DNA of 64,000 nt from Pseudomonas sp. FeN3W (GCA_030263805.2 CP136011.1:124001-188000); one strand, 5' to 3'. Shown: positions 25,074 through 33,841, numbered from the stretch's first letter. The notes: a model not told the origin generated them from the letters alone. Numbers and translations: made by a program.

Positions 25074-26132
25074 ATGAAAATCATCAAGACACTCAGTGTT
25101 CGAATCAAAGACAAGCACGCGCCCGCACTTAAGCGAATGGCGTCGAGTGTCAATTTCGTCTGGAATTACATCAACGACCTCAGCGCCAGATCGATCCGAG
25201 AAAGAGGCGTATTCCTCTCCGAGTTCGACCTTCACCCTTACACCAAAGGCGGTGGGAAGCTCCTCGGCCTGCATAGCCAGACGCTTCAGGTGGTCGCCAA
25301 GGAGTACGTCACACGCCGCAAGCAATTCAAAAAATACAAATTGAACTGGCGCAAAAGCGTAGGCGTTAAGCGATCTCTCGGGTGGATTCCGTTCAATACA
25401 GGCGCCGCCACCTGGAAAAACGGTCAGGTCTACCACAACGGACAATTCTTCAAGGTCTGGGACAGCTATGGTCTGGCCGATTACACATTCCTCGCGGGCA
25501 GCTTCAGCGAGGACGCGCGGGGGCGCTGGTATTTTAATGTCGCGGTTGAAGTCAAGCAGGTTAGGCCTTGCGGTACAGGCAAGGTCGGTATTGACCTGGG
25601 CCTCAAGACCACGGCTACGTGCAGCGACACGAGCAAGCTTGAGACTGGCAGGTTCTACCGCGACCTACTGCCAAAGCTGAAAATCGCGCAGCGTTCAGGC
25701 AACAAGACGCGCTCCCGCGCGCTACATGCCAAGATCAGGAATCGAAGAAAGGATTCGCTACACAAATTCACCACCGAGCTCGTAAAAGCCAATCAGCTTA
25801 TTGTGATTGGTAACGTCAGTTCGAAAAAACTCGTCAAGACCAAGATGGCCCTGTCTGTGCTCGATGCAGGATGGGGTCAGTTGAAAACACTGCTGGAATA
25901 CAAATGCGCTTACGCAGGTGGTGTTTTCAAGGTCGCAAACGAAGCCTACACCTCCCAAACCTGTTCGTGCTGTGGCGCCTTGCCCAGCACGAGGCCGAAA
26001 GGTATCGCAGGGCTTGGAATAAGAGAATGGACATGTGTGTGCGGTGTCATGCACGACCGCGATATCAACGCGGCCAGGAACATTCTTGCGCTCGGGCATG
26101 AGCGTCCCGCTGGGGGAATCCCCGCCCTTTAG
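25074..26132 (+). CDS. tnpB: TnpB RNA-guided nuclease with relocated catalytic Glu
   Basis: 352 residues. RuvC motif I is GKVGIDLGLKTTA (Asp about 173). The usual Glu position in motif II reads LIVIGNVSSKKL, with Gly instead of Glu. A Glu occurs later in VANEAYTSQTCSCCG. The zinc ribbon (CSCCG...CVCG) and the last Asp (MHDRDINAARNI) are intact. Known TnpB proteins cut DNA guided by an RNA from the 3' end of the element. Members of the GNVSS type share this arrangement, so the protein may be active with a rearranged site. Confidence 0.85.
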   Translation: MKIIKTLSVRIKDKHAPALKRMASSVNFVWNYINDLSARSIRERGVFLSEFDLHPYTKGGGKLLGLHSQTLQVVAKEYVTRRKQFKKYKLNWRKSVGVKRSLGWIPFNTGAATWKNGQVYHNGQFFKVWDSYGLADYTFLAGSFSEDARGRWYFNVAVEVKQVRPCGTGKVGIDLGLKTTATCSDTSKLETGRFYRDLLPKLKIAQRSGNKTRSRALHAKIRNRRKDSLHKFTTELVKANQLIVIGNVSSKKLVKTKMALSVLDAGWGQLKTLLEYKCAYAGGVFKVANEAYTSQTCSCCGALPSTRPKGIAGLGIREWTCVCGVMHDRDINAARNILALGHERPAGGIPAL

Positions 26133-26149
26133 GGCGGGGAGGATGTCAA
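26040..26149 (+). ncRNA. Possible TnpB guide RNA (omega RNA) scaffold at the right end
   Basis: By analogy with characterised TnpB elements, the scaffold covers the 3' end of tnpB and the right-end hairpin (26120-26139). The guide would then be the flank after 26149, starting GACTAATCCATGC. Placement is inferred; no promoter was identified. Confidence 0.4.
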
Positions 26150-26166
26150 GACTAATCCATGCAAAC

Positions 26167-28290
26167 CTAATCGACTAGCGTATAACCTTTAAGCACCGAT
26201 CTAAAACTTGAAAGCCACGACTTCTGAATTTCGAGCCGAGCATCCAATACCCATAAGTGCTTCGTTGGGACTTTATCACTACGTACTAGACGGCCAATTC
26301 CCTGCCTGAATGCCCAGATGGCTTCAGTGATGTTCACGCTATTTCCAGCTACCTGCGTTCGGCGATGGTGTGTAAGGGTTCTATTTAGGCCAAAAGGCAG
26401 GCGTGGTATGACCAAATCTGACAATGTATGATCTTCATGGCCTAACGATGAGTTGCTTAAGTCTACACCTCGCCATGCAGATCCAGTTGCCAGCCAAATA
26501 GGTTTGCCAGGGTGAGTCATGAACCTCTGGCGGCATGATGATGCGCTTTGAGACATGCTTTGCGTAATCAACCGGTCTTCAAATTCATTTTTCAATAGTT
26601 CTGCAACAGCATCAATTGTGGCGTAGGAGGTAGATAAAAATAAAACCCCGCCTCTGGCGTTTCGTGAAACATCGCTAAGCGCGTGAGCGACCTCATGATG
26701 CCATTGATCACTACCATCAGGGATTGTGTGTACACGCCTTCTGTGAAGCAGGACGGGTTTCTTTACCCAGGACGGTATTACTGGAGGCAGAAAAACAGTT
26801 CGCTCTTTCGGCACTGATAGCTTCCAACGCATCAAACCCGCATTCAAATCGTTGGTGTAAAGCGTTGCAGAAAAAAGAGCACAGGACTTTGTTTGAGACC
26901 AAAGTATTTTAAATGCTTTTTCTAGATTGGATTGACCTACTGTAATGAGCGGATAGCGCTTAATTGGTGTAAGCTCTAATTTTATAGTTGCCATGCCGCT
27001 TAATGCGTTTCTTAATAAAGACTTGATCCTGTTAACTGTGCGAGAAGTTTCCCTATCATTTTTTTTGATTTTTAGCGATTCAAGTGACTCAAGTAATTTC
27101 TTGGCCGGATCAACGAATAGAGGATATTCATATAACGGCCCAACGGTGTAATCAGCACCGTTTTGGTTTTTCTTTGTCTTGGCCGCATTCTCTATATGTG
27201 CCTGAATATGATCACCAAGCAAAACGGCTGCTTTCTTTGCAGCAACCTTACCACCTGCTGTCGATAGATCCAGCTTTGATATGAAACCGCGAATATGGCT
27301 TGTTTGGCTGAAAATGCTGGAAAATGCAGACTCTAGATCGTGCGCCTCGTCGACAAGTAATACATCTATATCCCAGTTGAGTACGGGCTGGCTTTTAAGC
27401 TGTAGCGCCCTACAATGATATGCCAGCATATGATGAGACATGAGGACGAGATTTGAAGAATCGAGCCTTTCTCTCGTTTTCTCATAGACAGCCTGAGCTG
27501 GACAAGCATCCTCATCCGAATCTTCCCCAAGCATGACGGACTGAGCAGGGATGTTCTCGGTTAAGCTCATCGCATCATCCATCAGCCAGCACAGCTCGAT
27601 GCCAAGAAGTTTGCTGAGACAGATGGCTGATTCGCTTATTGGTTTAGCACCGGCTTCAATCCAATCCATGACCGGCTTGCAGTCTGCCTGAGTGGCCCAC
27701 TCATCAAGCGCTGAAGGGCTTACAAAGTTCGGCCTGCCGAGTATTACTGCCAATCTTGCTGTCTTATGGTCATCGAAGGATTGCAGATCGGTGATCAGTT
27801 TCCACATGATATTTACTGGCGCACTGATTACGGCGCGTTGACCACGTGCTATGGCGTTAAGTGCGTGGTAACAAATCATTCTGCCCTTGCCAGTGCCTGT
27901 AGCAGCTTCAGCGAAAACGACCTTTTTGTTAAGAATCGCTTCAGTTGTTTTTTCGGTTAACTTGTGGAGGACTGGGCGAACCTTCGCGAGCCTTGAATCA
28001 AGCACGGTCGAATGCTGTTTAGGTGGATCTTCCATCTGCACCATCTGCTGCTCGAAAGCGAATATCAAGCCAGCAGTTAGCCTGGCAGGTGACATGTCGA
28101 GCTCAACAGACCTCATTTTTATAATTGAAGCGAGATGAGGAGGGAGATTGGCTGTGAAGCCGACCACCTCATGTGCTGGCACCCTTGTAGGCATCACCCC
28201 TGCATCAAGGGCCTTGATCAGAATGTCCCTGGCCCACGGGGCTTTCCCTGTTTCAGGCGGGTTGATCGCACCTATTCGCAAGTATTCCAT
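26167..28290 (-). CDS. csf4: CasDinG (Csf4) helicase of type IV-A CRISPR-Cas
   Basis: 707 residues, superfamily 2 XPD/DinG fold. Walker A ATGTGKGR lies at about 131, DEAH (LLVDEAHDLES) at about 313, SATLYTNDL as motif III, and RQGIGRLVR as motif VI near 663. Scattered cysteines (ADCKP, SAICLSKLLGIELCW) do not make an obvious four-Cys Fe-S cluster, which fits the vestigial cluster of CasDinG. Known type IV-A complexes lack a nuclease and use this 5'-3' helicase for interference against plasmids. It is divergent from csf5 with 84 bp between. Confidence 0.9.
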   Translation of the reverse strand: MEYLRIGAINPPETGKAPWARDILIKALDAGVMPTRVPAHEVVGFTANLPPHLASIIKMRSVELDMSPARLTAGLIFAFEQQMVQMEDPPKQHSTVLDSRLAKVRPVLHKLTEKTTEAILNKKVVFAEAATGTGKGRMICYHALNAIARGQRAVISAPVNIMWKLITDLQSFDDHKTARLAVILGRPNFVSPSALDEWATQADCKPVMDWIEAGAKPISESAICLSKLLGIELCWLMDDAMSLTENIPAQSVMLGEDSDEDACPAQAVYEKTRERLDSSNLVLMSHHMLAYHCRALQLKSQPVLNWDIDVLLVDEAHDLESAFSSIFSQTSHIRGFISKLDLSTAGGKVAAKKAAVLLGDHIQAHIENAAKTKKNQNGADYTVGPLYEYPLFVDPAKKLLESLESLKIKKNDRETSRTVNRIKSLLRNALSGMATIKLELTPIKRYPLITVGQSNLEKAFKILWSQTKSCALFSATLYTNDLNAGLMRWKLSVPKERTVFLPPVIPSWVKKPVLLHRRRVHTIPDGSDQWHHEVAHALSDVSRNARGGVLFLSTSYATIDAVAELLKNEFEDRLITQSMSQSASSCRQRFMTHPGKPIWLATGSAWRGVDLSNSSLGHEDHTLSDLVIPRLPFGLNRTLTHHRRTQVAGNSVNITEAIWAFRQGIGRLVRSDKVPTKHLWVLDARLEIQKSWLSSFRSVLKGYTLVD

Positions 28291-28316
28291 GCTGCTGATC
28301 TCTGCATCTCAGATGG

Positions 28317-28345
28317 TTGCACCCTACTTCAAAACGCATTATAAA
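28317..28345 (+). promoter_or_regulatory. Promoter of the csf5-csf1-csf2-csf3 operon
   Basis: TTGCAC at 28317-28322, 17-bp spacer, TATAAA at 28340-28345, about 30 bp before the csf5 ATG and within the csf4-csf5 divergent region. Confidence 0.7.
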
Positions 28346-28374
28346 GACAGCCGGTTTAGGCATGGCAGATCCAA

Positions 28375-29088
28375 ATGACAGCGTACAGAGTCGACTTTAG
28401 GCTAGGTAGCCGGATTGCTGCTGATGATGCCAGAGCGGGTTCGGCGAAATTGATGTCAGGTGTTCAGGAAGGGCTCGTTGGGGCACTGATGAATTATGAA
28501 GTCCTTAGTGAGGACGAGCGTCGGACGAAAAACGCCTTGGCGCCTGTGCATTTCGCTAGCATAAAGGATGGTTTTTCGTTGATTGGATACGGAGAAACCG
28601 GAAAAAGCATCCTTAATGACGTCACTCATCTGCTTGCCGAAGCATGGTCAAAGCACCTGGGTTTGCCGGTGAGGCTAAATAGCCAGGAGATTCCAACGGG
28701 GATACAAAGCCGCCCTTATCGCATGATGTATACCGTGCCCCGCATCGTCATTCAGAAAAAAAGCAGACATCGAGACATCATTAAAACAGCTGAGCAGGGC
28801 AAGCCTCACGTAGAAGGCCTTATATTGAGAGGGCTCAAAAAGCACGCAGAAATGCTTTGCTTGTCCTTGCCTGACAATTTAGAAATAAATTTTGTAGGCT
28901 GTGATTCGAATTTTGCTGCCAAACTTGGCCATGGGGGAGCTTGTCTTGCTGGTATGAAGGGGGTTCGGTTTGAAGCAAATGCGGCCCTGAAAGGCTATTG
29001 GACAATGGGCTACATAACCTCCAAAGGATACGGCCTATTAAACGCCGATATGTCAAGAGGAGGTTTGTTTGATGCTCCGTTCCAGTGA
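28375..29088 (+). CDS. csf5: Csf5, Cas6-like crRNA endonuclease
   Basis: 237 residues. A Gly-rich C-terminal segment (YWTMGYITSKGYGLLNADMS) is the RNA-binding loop of Cas6-type RAMP proteins, and a basic region (IQKKSRHRDIIK) precedes it. It should cut the array transcript within the repeat hairpin and stay bound to the crRNA. The catalytic residues are not conserved enough to name. First gene of the operon; csf1 begins within its last 17 bases. Confidence 0.85.
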   Translation: MTAYRVDFRLGSRIAADDARAGSAKLMSGVQEGLVGALMNYEVLSEDERRTKNALAPVHFASIKDGFSLIGYGETGKSILNDVTHLLAEAWSKHLGLPVRLNSQEIPTGIQSRPYRMMYTVPRIVIQKKSRHRDIIKTAEQGKPHVEGLILRGLKKHAEMLCLSLPDNLEINFVGCDSNFAAKLGHGGACLAGMKGVRFEANAALKGYWTMGYITSKGYGLLNADMSRGGLFDAPFQ

Positions 29089-29797
29089 GATAATTTCATC
29101 AGCACTCAATCTTTCGCCATCTAAAGGCCTCCCTGTATGGGTAGATGAAGATACTCACTGCTCACATTGCGCTATCGCCATCAAGGAAGGAGATGTATAC
29201 AGCCCAGTTACCTTGGGCGCCTTCTTCAGTGACACGCGTGACCTATGCAATGATGCAGCTATCGTCTGCTGGCGTTGCGTACACCTGCGCAGCAAGGTCT
29301 TTCTTAACGGGTTGTCGTACACCGTTGTTACAAATGATGAAATTTATCCAATCGCTCAAAATATCCACAAGGCATGGCTGTTTCTTAGCCCTCCAGAGCC
29401 TCCATTTGTAGCGATCAATTCATCCTCAACGATGCAGCATTTGTCCTGGCGAACACCCGTGACACTCGACAAGCAGAGAATATCAATTAGATTCGGGCCA
29501 AAGCTGTTTGTCGTTAAACCTGCCAATATTCGCAAGGCTCTTGACATCGCATTGTCTATTACCGCAAAAAACCAAGGCAATTGGATATCACCCATGATTC
29601 TTGACCGCAAGGCAAGTCAGGAATATCACGGGCTGATTAACCCAAAATCTATTGCCTTGATGAGTCTGGAAGAGATTGATTTCTTTGTCAGCCTTTCGCC
29701 TGGAGATCGTTGGGCTTTGTCTGCGGTAATGCAGTCAAAACTTCCGAATCCAATCAAACCAGACCCTATTACATCCATCATCCACAGCAAGCTGTGA
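29072..29797 (+). CDS. csf1: Csf1, large-subunit-like protein with zinc finger
   Basis: 241 residues from ATG 29072, preceded by AAGAGGAGG. The N-terminal CSHCAIAIKEGD...CNDAAIVCWRC gives a C-x2-C...C-x2-C zinc finger (about residues 30-70), the hallmark of Csf1. The rest is helical and has no nuclease motif. In type IV complexes it takes the place of the Cas8 large subunit. Confidence 0.88.
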   Translation: MLRSSEIISSALNLSPSKGLPVWVDEDTHCSHCAIAIKEGDVYSPVTLGAFFSDTRDLCNDAAIVCWRCVHLRSKVFLNGLSYTVVTNDEIYPIAQNIHKAWLFLSPPEPPFVAINSSSTMQHLSWRTPVTLDKQRISIRFGPKLFVVKPANIRKALDIALSITAKNQGNWISPMILDRKASQEYHGLINPKSIALMSLEEIDFFVSLSPGDRWALSAVMQSKLPNPIKPDPITSIIHSKL

Positions 29798-29808
29798 AAG
29801 GATCGAGT

Positions 29809-30858
29809 GTGCCAAATTTTAATGTCTCCGTTATCTTTCGCAATGTAACGCCGATGCACTCATCATCTCCGACAAAAAGCACGATCAGTCTTGATGGGAA
29901 AATCGGGGCACCGCTAGGATTTCCATTCACGCGCATGAGATCAATGAACATTCCAGCGCAGATGGGTGATGGTCTTCTAAGCGTTACTAAAATTCCGGTA
30001 GTTCCTGGAAATACCCTGCGTAATTTGCTCAGACGCTCATCTCTTTCGACTGTGTTCGGCCAGATGCGTGGGCAACAGACTTTAAGCGTAGGCGCATACG
30101 CTGCTGCTACCGCTGGTAGCGCAAGCGGTAATCCTGAAGGTCGGCCATCTACATTTGATGAGACGATGAAAGTTCGCAACCATGTATTCCTTGGACTCTT
30201 TGGGGGTGGCCCACGCCTCATCAAGGGAAAACTGTCTGTCGACTCTATGTACCCGATCATAAACACTGCAACTCGGGTGATTGGTGAAGGATATGAAGAT
30301 CGAATGGTTAGTGGTCAAATTCTTGAAACAATATGGGTTCGCCGAGTTGATCCAATTGCAATAATGAGCATTGAAGACCCAGAGCAAGTTATTTCAAATG
30401 CTCGTGAATCGATTACCCAGTGGGCAATAAACAGTCTTGATCAATCAAATAAGGCTTTAGAAAAGCGATCAAAGAAAAAAAAGGGAGAGTTTCCTGAAGA
30501 GCAGGGCGATACCGAAAGCCGTGGCCTGAACGCCTTTAACGCTCACGAAGTAGTCATTCCCGGTATCGATTGGCGTTGGAATGTATTACTCAACAGCCCA
30601 ACCCAAGCACAGCTTGGTCTCGTGCTGAAAGCTATTAAGGACATCGAAGATAATCAAATGCAGGTTGCTGGTGGCAACTCACGTGGTTATGGTCTAGTAA
30701 GCATTGAAGATATCACCCTAAACGGTGAATCAATTTGGGCATCAAAAAACTACACAGAATCTGTAGAGCCTTATCTTGATGCGTTAGCAGAAGATCTTGA
30801 TCTTCTTAGCGCTAAGGATTTCGAATCATTTGTCGCGCTTACTGAGGCTGCTTCTTGA
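29809..30858 (+). CDS. csf2: Csf2, Cas7-like backbone protein
   Basis: 349 residues from GTG 29809, which has AAAGGA 7-8 bp upstream; the open frame extends further back but would overlap csf1 by 88 bp. Cas7 features are an early RAMP strand (FNVSVIFRNVTPM), an Arg-rich loop with GNTLRNLLRRSS, and the late Gly-rich QVAGGNSRGYGLVSIEDI. Several copies coat the crRNA. A lysine-rich stretch (EKRSKKKKGEF) lies at about residue 220. Confidence 0.9.
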   Translation: MPNFNVSVIFRNVTPMHSSSPTKSTISLDGKIGAPLGFPFTRMRSMNIPAQMGDGLLSVTKIPVVPGNTLRNLLRRSSLSTVFGQMRGQQTLSVGAYAAATAGSASGNPEGRPSTFDETMKVRNHVFLGLFGGGPRLIKGKLSVDSMYPIINTATRVIGEGYEDRMVSGQILETIWVRRVDPIAIMSIEDPEQVISNARESITQWAINSLDQSNKALEKRSKKKKGEFPEEQGDTESRGLNAFNAHEVVIPGIDWRWNVLLNSPTQAQLGLVLKAIKDIEDNQMQVAGGNSRGYGLVSIEDITLNGESIWASKNYTESVEPYLDALAEDLDLLSAKDFESFVALTEAAS

Positions 30859-31523
30859 TGGATCCGCTTCGGATTAGCATTTCCCTTAGAGGGCCAATGG
30901 TTGAACCGTTACAGGCATTCCATCTAGATGCTCTGCTAGGCTCATTACGCGTTCAGATGGAAGAAGATGCACGCGGGGCGATTGATCCAAAAACGGTACA
31001 CCATGATATTCCAGTAGATAGATACACGAGCCCTAGCGGCGCATGGGTGTTTAAGGCATCTGCATTCAAGTTGACCAAGCTTTCTCCCACATTCCTTTGG
31101 ATGCAGACCGGTAGAGCAAATCTTATTCAGGCCGCTGAGGACAGGGCGAGCGGATTATTGAGCCTTAGGTCGGCTAAGCCAGTCACGGCAGGAGGCCCAT
31201 TCAAGAGCTCTGTGTCTCAGGTTGACATGGTATGGGCTGAGCTTACGGCTTATGCGATTGGCAACCAGTTGGAAATCGAAAAATTGCTTGCTCAATGCGC
31301 TCAAGTAGGCGCTCGTCGCTCGACTGGGTTTGGCAATGTTTCATCTATAGAGGTGGAGGTCGTTGACCAAAGTCTTTGCCATTGGGATTGGCGAGCGCTG
31401 CCTGAAGACTACAACGAGCATCTGACCCACAGTGATTCTCTCGTGCTTGCTCAGGGTAACCTGCGTGCGCCTTACTGGGATAAGCGATCATATGAGCGTG
31501 TTTTCGTTCCATCAAGTTTATAG
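30858..31523 (+). CDS. csf3: Csf3, Cas5-like protein
   Basis: 221 residues; ATG 30858 shares a base with the csf2 stop (TGATG). The N-terminal strand LRISISLRGPMVEPLQAFHLDA and the Gly-rich GARRSTGFGNVSSIEVEVV fit Cas5-type RAMP proteins, which bind the 5' handle of the crRNA. Last cas gene; the array begins 54 bp after its stop. No cas1 or cas2 is present in the window. Confidence 0.88.
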   Translation: MDPLRISISLRGPMVEPLQAFHLDALLGSLRVQMEEDARGAIDPKTVHHDIPVDRYTSPSGAWVFKASAFKLTKLSPTFLWMQTGRANLIQAAEDRASGLLSLRSAKPVTAGGPFKSSVSQVDMVWAELTAYAIGNQLEIEKLLAQCAQVGARRSTGFGNVSSIEVEVVDQSLCHWDWRALPEDYNEHLTHSDSLVLAQGNLRAPYWDKRSYERVFVPSSL

Positions 31524-31577
31524 CTGACTGATTGCTTTAAAAGTAGTTTCCGTTCTTTAATATATTGGCATGAATAC

Positions 31578-32216
31578 AATATTCACCAGCAAGCGGTGGT
31601 GAGCCTGTGACTCAGGTTATCGTTCGTGAATTTGCCATGTCATCCCTATATTTTGGGGGTGGGCCGCCCCCAGCCAGCATGACCACGTCTGCGTTTAAGT
31701 ATTCCCTAATAGATTAGGGAGGAGCCTGCGGGCAAGCGACGTCTGATCCTGGTCGAGTAATGTTCCACGCTTCGCGGGGGTGGGCCGCGTTCAACCGGTT
31801 CTATCGGCCAGCGGATGCGTTTTCCCTGCTTTACAGGGGTTAGCCGGTGACTGCTATTGAGATAGTTTCTATTTTACATGTTCCCCGTTACATGGGGGTG
31901 AGCCTAATGCAGAGGTAACGTAGCTCAATTACCTATGTATTCCACGCATTTCGTGTGGGTGAGCACGCTTCATCAGCATCTTTTCCCTTGTCGTTCCTGG
32001 ATTCCTCGTTTAGCGAGGATGATCCAGCAGCGTTCTGGGTCGCACCGGTGAAAGAAGGTGTAAGCGAACTTATTCCCGCATTAGCGGGGTATGCGTCGGG
32101 GATTTGGAACAGCTTCCGCCCTGTTGAAGTATTCCCCAGTAACACGGGGATGAGCCGAAGCAGGTCTCTCACATACGCACTCGGTATATGTATTCCCCGC
32201 AAAACGGGGGTGGTTA
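31578..32216 (+). CRISPR. Type IV-A CRISPR array, 11 degenerate repeats
   Basis: Eleven repeats of 26-29 nt, built on a GTATTCCCCGC...GGGGGTGAGCC pattern, start near 31578, 31639, 31699, 31759, 31819, 31878, 31937, 31999, 32070, 32129 and 32190. The spacing is 59-61 bp, giving spacers of 32-33 nt, except spacer 8 (32026-32069), which is 44 nt. The repeats differ strongly in sequence, yet almost all keep an inverted repeat around a short loop. The last lacks the GAGCC tail. A 54-bp AT-rich stretch after csf3 may serve as leader; TTTAAA (31536) and TAATAT (31558) form a weak promoter. Repeats resemble the hairpin class of types I-E and IV-A. Confidence 0.88.
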
Positions 32217-32226
32217 TTTATACCAA

Positions 32227-32255
32227 AAGCGTTTATAGGACAATAATAAACGCTT
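32227..32255. terminator. Inverted repeat between the CRISPR array and a convergent gene
   Basis: AAGCGTTTAT-9-ATAAACGCTT, a perfect 10-bp stem 11 bp after the last repeat. It sits between the array and the convergent 32267 gene, so it may stop both transcripts. Confidence 0.7.
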
Positions 32256-32266
32256 TATAGCAAATA

Positions 32267-33841
32267 TCACGGTGTATTAAGTGACTCGCAATCCAGATTG
32301 ATCATCCATTTCTTGACAGTGGTAATTTTCGAAGCTAACTTCCTTACTTCATCGCTATCCATATAATCCATAATATTGAATTCCACTAAAGACGGGTCGA
32401 ATCCGTTTTTCTTCATGATTGAAGGTAGATTTCCTGCTGTGACCAAGAAGACAGGTACGTCTTTAAGTTTTGGAAATGAATTTTCCCTCTTGGCCGATGC
32501 GTTAATTATCACATTATCACTGAATATGTTACTTGAAGCCTTAAAAATTAACCTTAAATCTGTTATCCCGGCGCGTTCGATTGCTTTCCCCATTTCTTTG
32601 GACTCGTATTGTTCTGGGACGTAAGCAAAGAGCGAAGGATTAATTTTAATTATTTCATCAAGAACAGATTGGAGAGTGTCTTGTTGGATGACTGCTTGCA
32701 CATGGTCAATCGACAGATATTTAGAGCATGCAAATATAGCCGAAATTACTCCATTTGTTCTGTACTCTGGATTAATTCTGAAAATGCACGCAGGGGACGT
32801 ATCCCATTTATTGCCTTCAACCCATACGGATAATCTTGGTTTAGTTTTTATTTTGGAAAGCTCAGATGCGGCATTCCTCATTTTTACGAATTCACCAGCA
32901 CTCATGTTCATTATCAAGTCTTTCATAGCATGAGCTTTATGAGATTTAATCCATTTAACTTTCTCTTTTTCAACATGCAGCATGATTTCGTTATGCTTCA
33001 TCTTCACGGTGTCGATAGATTTTAGCTCTTTACCGTTAGACTTTATTTCTTTAACTTTTCTCTCAACCTCTACTCTTTTTCCATCAATGTAATCGAACTC
33101 AACAATTGAGGTTACCCATCCCAATGGAATTTCTACATCAATACTGTGATATAAAGTAATTAGAGAATCACGCGTTGAGGATGAAATCGGAAAAGGTGTC
33201 TCACATGGCAATCTCAGTCCATCTTCACCTTCAAGCGTAAACTCTTGCAAAGATTTCGGATTTATTACAATTTTACGATTTGCTCCGTAATCAAGCGTGT
33301 TTGAAATGTGCAACCTTTTCTGCCTGACATAAAACGTGTCACCCTGATTAAGAATATCACCATCGATTTCAACGGTTACTTCATTTGGAATAGTAACCCC
33401 ATACCTGACTCCTCCAAATATCATTGATGTAAGTTCAGATTTATATTGCCTGTCGAAAATATTAAACTGGTAATTGCCATATACATAGCATATTCGGTTT
33501 TGAATGAAGTCGACAGCATGAATGTATTTCGCCATTTCGATTTCGTTTTTGAAGTTTTCCTTCAGATACCATGGTTTCGTAACTTTATAAAGTTCGTAAA
33601 TCTGATGACTATCCGTATCTAGCATGCCTCTAAGCATTAATAGATTCTGCAACACCAAAGGCCTATCACTGTCATTAAGTGATTTACAAATTACAGCCAT
33701 CTCCATGGCATAATCAATCAGTTCGCCAAGATTAGGCTTGTAGTCGCAAAATGGATTATGTGAATAGGTAAACTCAGGTTTCTTATCAGAACTTATCTGA
33801 TGAGGAGTACCGTCCACGCTAAGAAATTTAATCGTTCTCAT
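32267..33841 (-). CDS. Unknown 524-residue protein with a short helical repeat
   Basis: A soluble protein with a beta-rich middle (VEIDGDILNQGDTFYVRQKR) and a helical end. Residues about 400-440 (INPSLFAYVPEQYESKEMGK) match a repeat unit in the 53897 and 54919 proteins (AYVWIPDEYIDENVAQAIF). Near the C-terminus, KKWMINLDCESL recalls their KRWLNDSLEL tails. No enzymatic motif. It lies between the CRISPR array and the type I restriction genes, transcribed toward the array. Its 240-bp upstream region holds no recognised site on its own strand. Confidence 0.7.
   Translation of the reverse strand: MRTIKFLSVDGTPHQISSDKKPEFTYSHNPFCDYKPNLGELIDYAMEMAVICKSLNDSDRPLVLQNLLMLRGMLDTDSHQIYELYKVTKPWYLKENFKNEIEMAKYIHAVDFIQNRICYVYGNYQFNIFDRQYKSELTSMIFGGVRYGVTIPNEVTVEIDGDILNQGDTFYVRQKRLHISNTLDYGANRKIVINPKSLQEFTLEGEDGLRLPCETPFPISSSTRDSLITLYHSIDVEIPLGWVTSIVEFDYIDGKRVEVERKVKEIKSNGKELKSIDTVKMKHNEIMLHVEKEKVKWIKSHKAHAMKDLIMNMSAGEFVKMRNAASELSKIKTKPRLSVWVEGNKWDTSPACIFRINPEYRTNGVISAIFACSKYLSIDHVQAVIQQDTLQSVLDEIIKINPSLFAYVPEQYESKEMGKAIERAGITDLRLIFKASSNIFSDNVIINASAKRENSFPKLKDVPVFLVTAGNLPSIMKKNGFDPSLVEFNIMDYMDSDEVRKLASKITTVKKWMINLDCESLNTP

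Larger units (their letters stand above)
24970..26149 (+). mobile_element. IS200/IS605-type element carrying only tnpB
   Basis: Left hairpin CCCCGCC-gttca-GGGCGGGG at 24986-25005 and right hairpin CCCCGCCC-ttta-GGGCGGGG at 26120-26139 bracket a tnpB gene. The right end finishes GAGGATGTCAA, typical of these elements. No tnpA is present, so movement would need a TnpA in trans. The exact boundaries are estimates. It sits between the metallophosphatase and csf4. Confidence 0.75.

Noticed and set aside
24969..25445. 158-codon open frame on the minus strand inside the tnpB element
   Set aside because: It lies opposite tnpB, whose motifs are complete; no ribosome-binding site or family resemblance.
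28135..28378. Plus-strand frames over the 5' end of csf4
   Set aside because: Shadows of csf4; the only plus-strand gene supported there is csf5 from 28375.
31578..32216. Reading the array as a coding minisatellite or ordinary tandem repeat
   Set aside because: Fixed 32-33 nt unique spacers, 60-bp period, hairpin repeats and adjacent csf genes fit only a CRISPR array.
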